Assembly (NCBI GenBank): GCA_947503265.1
Contig: CANNDC010000003.1
Location: 186,001-250,000 of the forward strand
Reading direction: 5' to 3'
DNA: 64,000 bases
Origin: an uncultured Alteromonadaceae bacterium
GTDB taxonomy: Bacteria; Pseudomonadota; Gammaproteobacteria; Enterobacterales; Alteromonadaceae
The notes under the pieces were generated by a model that made no database searches, was not told the origin of the DNA, and was given only the letters and a program-made list of their open reading frames with translations. Made by a program: the position numbers and the translations under genes. Below are positions 63,730 to 64,000 of this stretch, piece after piece. Numbering within the stretch: the first letter of the stretch is position 1; every line of letters begins with the position of its first letter.

Positions 63730-64000
63730 TTATAAGAATTCTTCACCACCACCGCCTCCAAGCATTATTTCACCAGAGTCAGCAAGACGTCTTGCAACGG
63801 ATAAAATTTCTTTCTGTGCTGTTTCAACTTCGCTAATACGAACAGGTCCCAAAGCGTCAAGGTCATCAATAAGCATCTCAGCAGCACGCTTCGACATATT
63901 CGAGGTAATCTTGTTCTTAAGTTCTTCATCCGCACCTTTGATTGCTTTGAGTAAGGAATCTTGTTGAACCTCGCGCAAGATGGCCTGAATCGCTCGGTCA
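63730..64000 (-). CDS. fliG: Flagellar motor switch protein FliG (C-terminal part)
   Basis: The frame runs in from beyond base 64000 and ends at 63730. The visible 89 codons (DRAIQAILREVQQDSLLKAI, LKNKITSNMSKRAAEML, GEIMLGGGGGEEFL) are the C-terminal domain of FliG, the torque-bearing part, though the helix with the charged motor residues lies just upstream in the window edge. Order fliG-fliH-fliI-fliJ is standard. Confidence 0.95.
   Translation of the reverse strand, partial: DRAIQAILREVQQDSLLKAIKGADEELKNKITSNMSKRAAEMLIDDLDALGPVRISEVETAQKEILSVARRLADSGEIMLGGGGGEEFL

Overview
The window looks like chromosomal DNA of a marine gammaproteobacterium of the Alteromonadales, most like the Glaciecola/Paraglaciecola/Aliiglaciecola group. 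The evidence is moderate GC, conserved gammaproteobacterial gene orders (rpsP-rimM-trmD-rplS; ffh/ypjD/corB-like; fadI-fadJ; fliGHIJ and fliKLMNOPQR-flhB), a TyrR-type site before a DAHP synthase gene, a FadR-type site before fadI, and marine polysaccharide genes (GH16, GH88, BNR_4). The genus is inference. No rRNA, tRNA, CRISPR array, transposase or prophage was seen.

Layout. 1-709: 5' part of a GH16 lipoprotein gene. 862-4602: fbpABC-type ferric iron importer with a Fur-like box. 4690-6469: acetyltransferase, YciH/SUI1 and a double-receiver regulator. 6505-10249: pheA (own promoter and a possible attenuator) facing tyrA-aroF (TyrR-like box). 10324-14109: AbgT transporter, sugar O-acetyltransferase, BMT5-like methyltransferase and OmpA-like lipoprotein. 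14337-16498: ribosomal operon. 16577-18099: satD-DUF3307 pair behind three operator-like palindromes at an exact 29-bp pitch. 18126-19530: DUF3859 and an AEC transporter. 19614-20459: non-coding tandem array of palindromic repeats. 20473-25153: ffh, ypjD, corB-like, a small coiled protein and sixA. 25384-32872: M16 peptidase and a 1515-aa beta-propeller/PAS/GGDEF/EAL sensor. 33003-33452: two small proteins. 33619-37172: fadIJ with a FadR-like site. 37388-44468: MoxR/DUF58/VWA/BatD operon. 44520-47784: DUF885 lipoprotein and an ECF sigma factor with its DUF3379 partner. 47871-50939: GH88 hydrolase behind four 10-bp direct repeats, a BNR_4 protein, and a fragment of a KdgF-like cupin. 51101-64000: flagellar genes on the minus strand.

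The most unusual region is 58891-61158. A 5'-truncated Rhs gene with a C-terminal zinc-metallopeptidase-like domain (HELGH plus ERNAD) and an overlapping lipoprotein gene, a candidate immunity protein, sit between fliJ and fliK. They lie just upstream of a good sigma-54 promoter that can drive fliK onwards, so the module occupies an operon boundary instead of breaking the flagellar export genes. Other points worth attention are the 29-bp operator array before satD, the helically phased 10-bp repeats before the GH88 gene, the palindromic repeat array beside ffh, and the loss of flhA from its usual place after flhB, where polysaccharide genes are found instead.

How the genes work together: fbpABC takes up iron; aroF, tyrA and pheA cover entry into the shikimate pathway and the Tyr and Phe branches; fadI and fadJ form a beta-oxidation complex; the Bat genes form a membrane and periplasm maintenance operon; the GH16, BNR_4 and GH88 proteins and the KdgF fragment suggest use of algal uronate-containing polysaccharides; the fli genes encode the flagellar export apparatus, C-ring and hook-length control.
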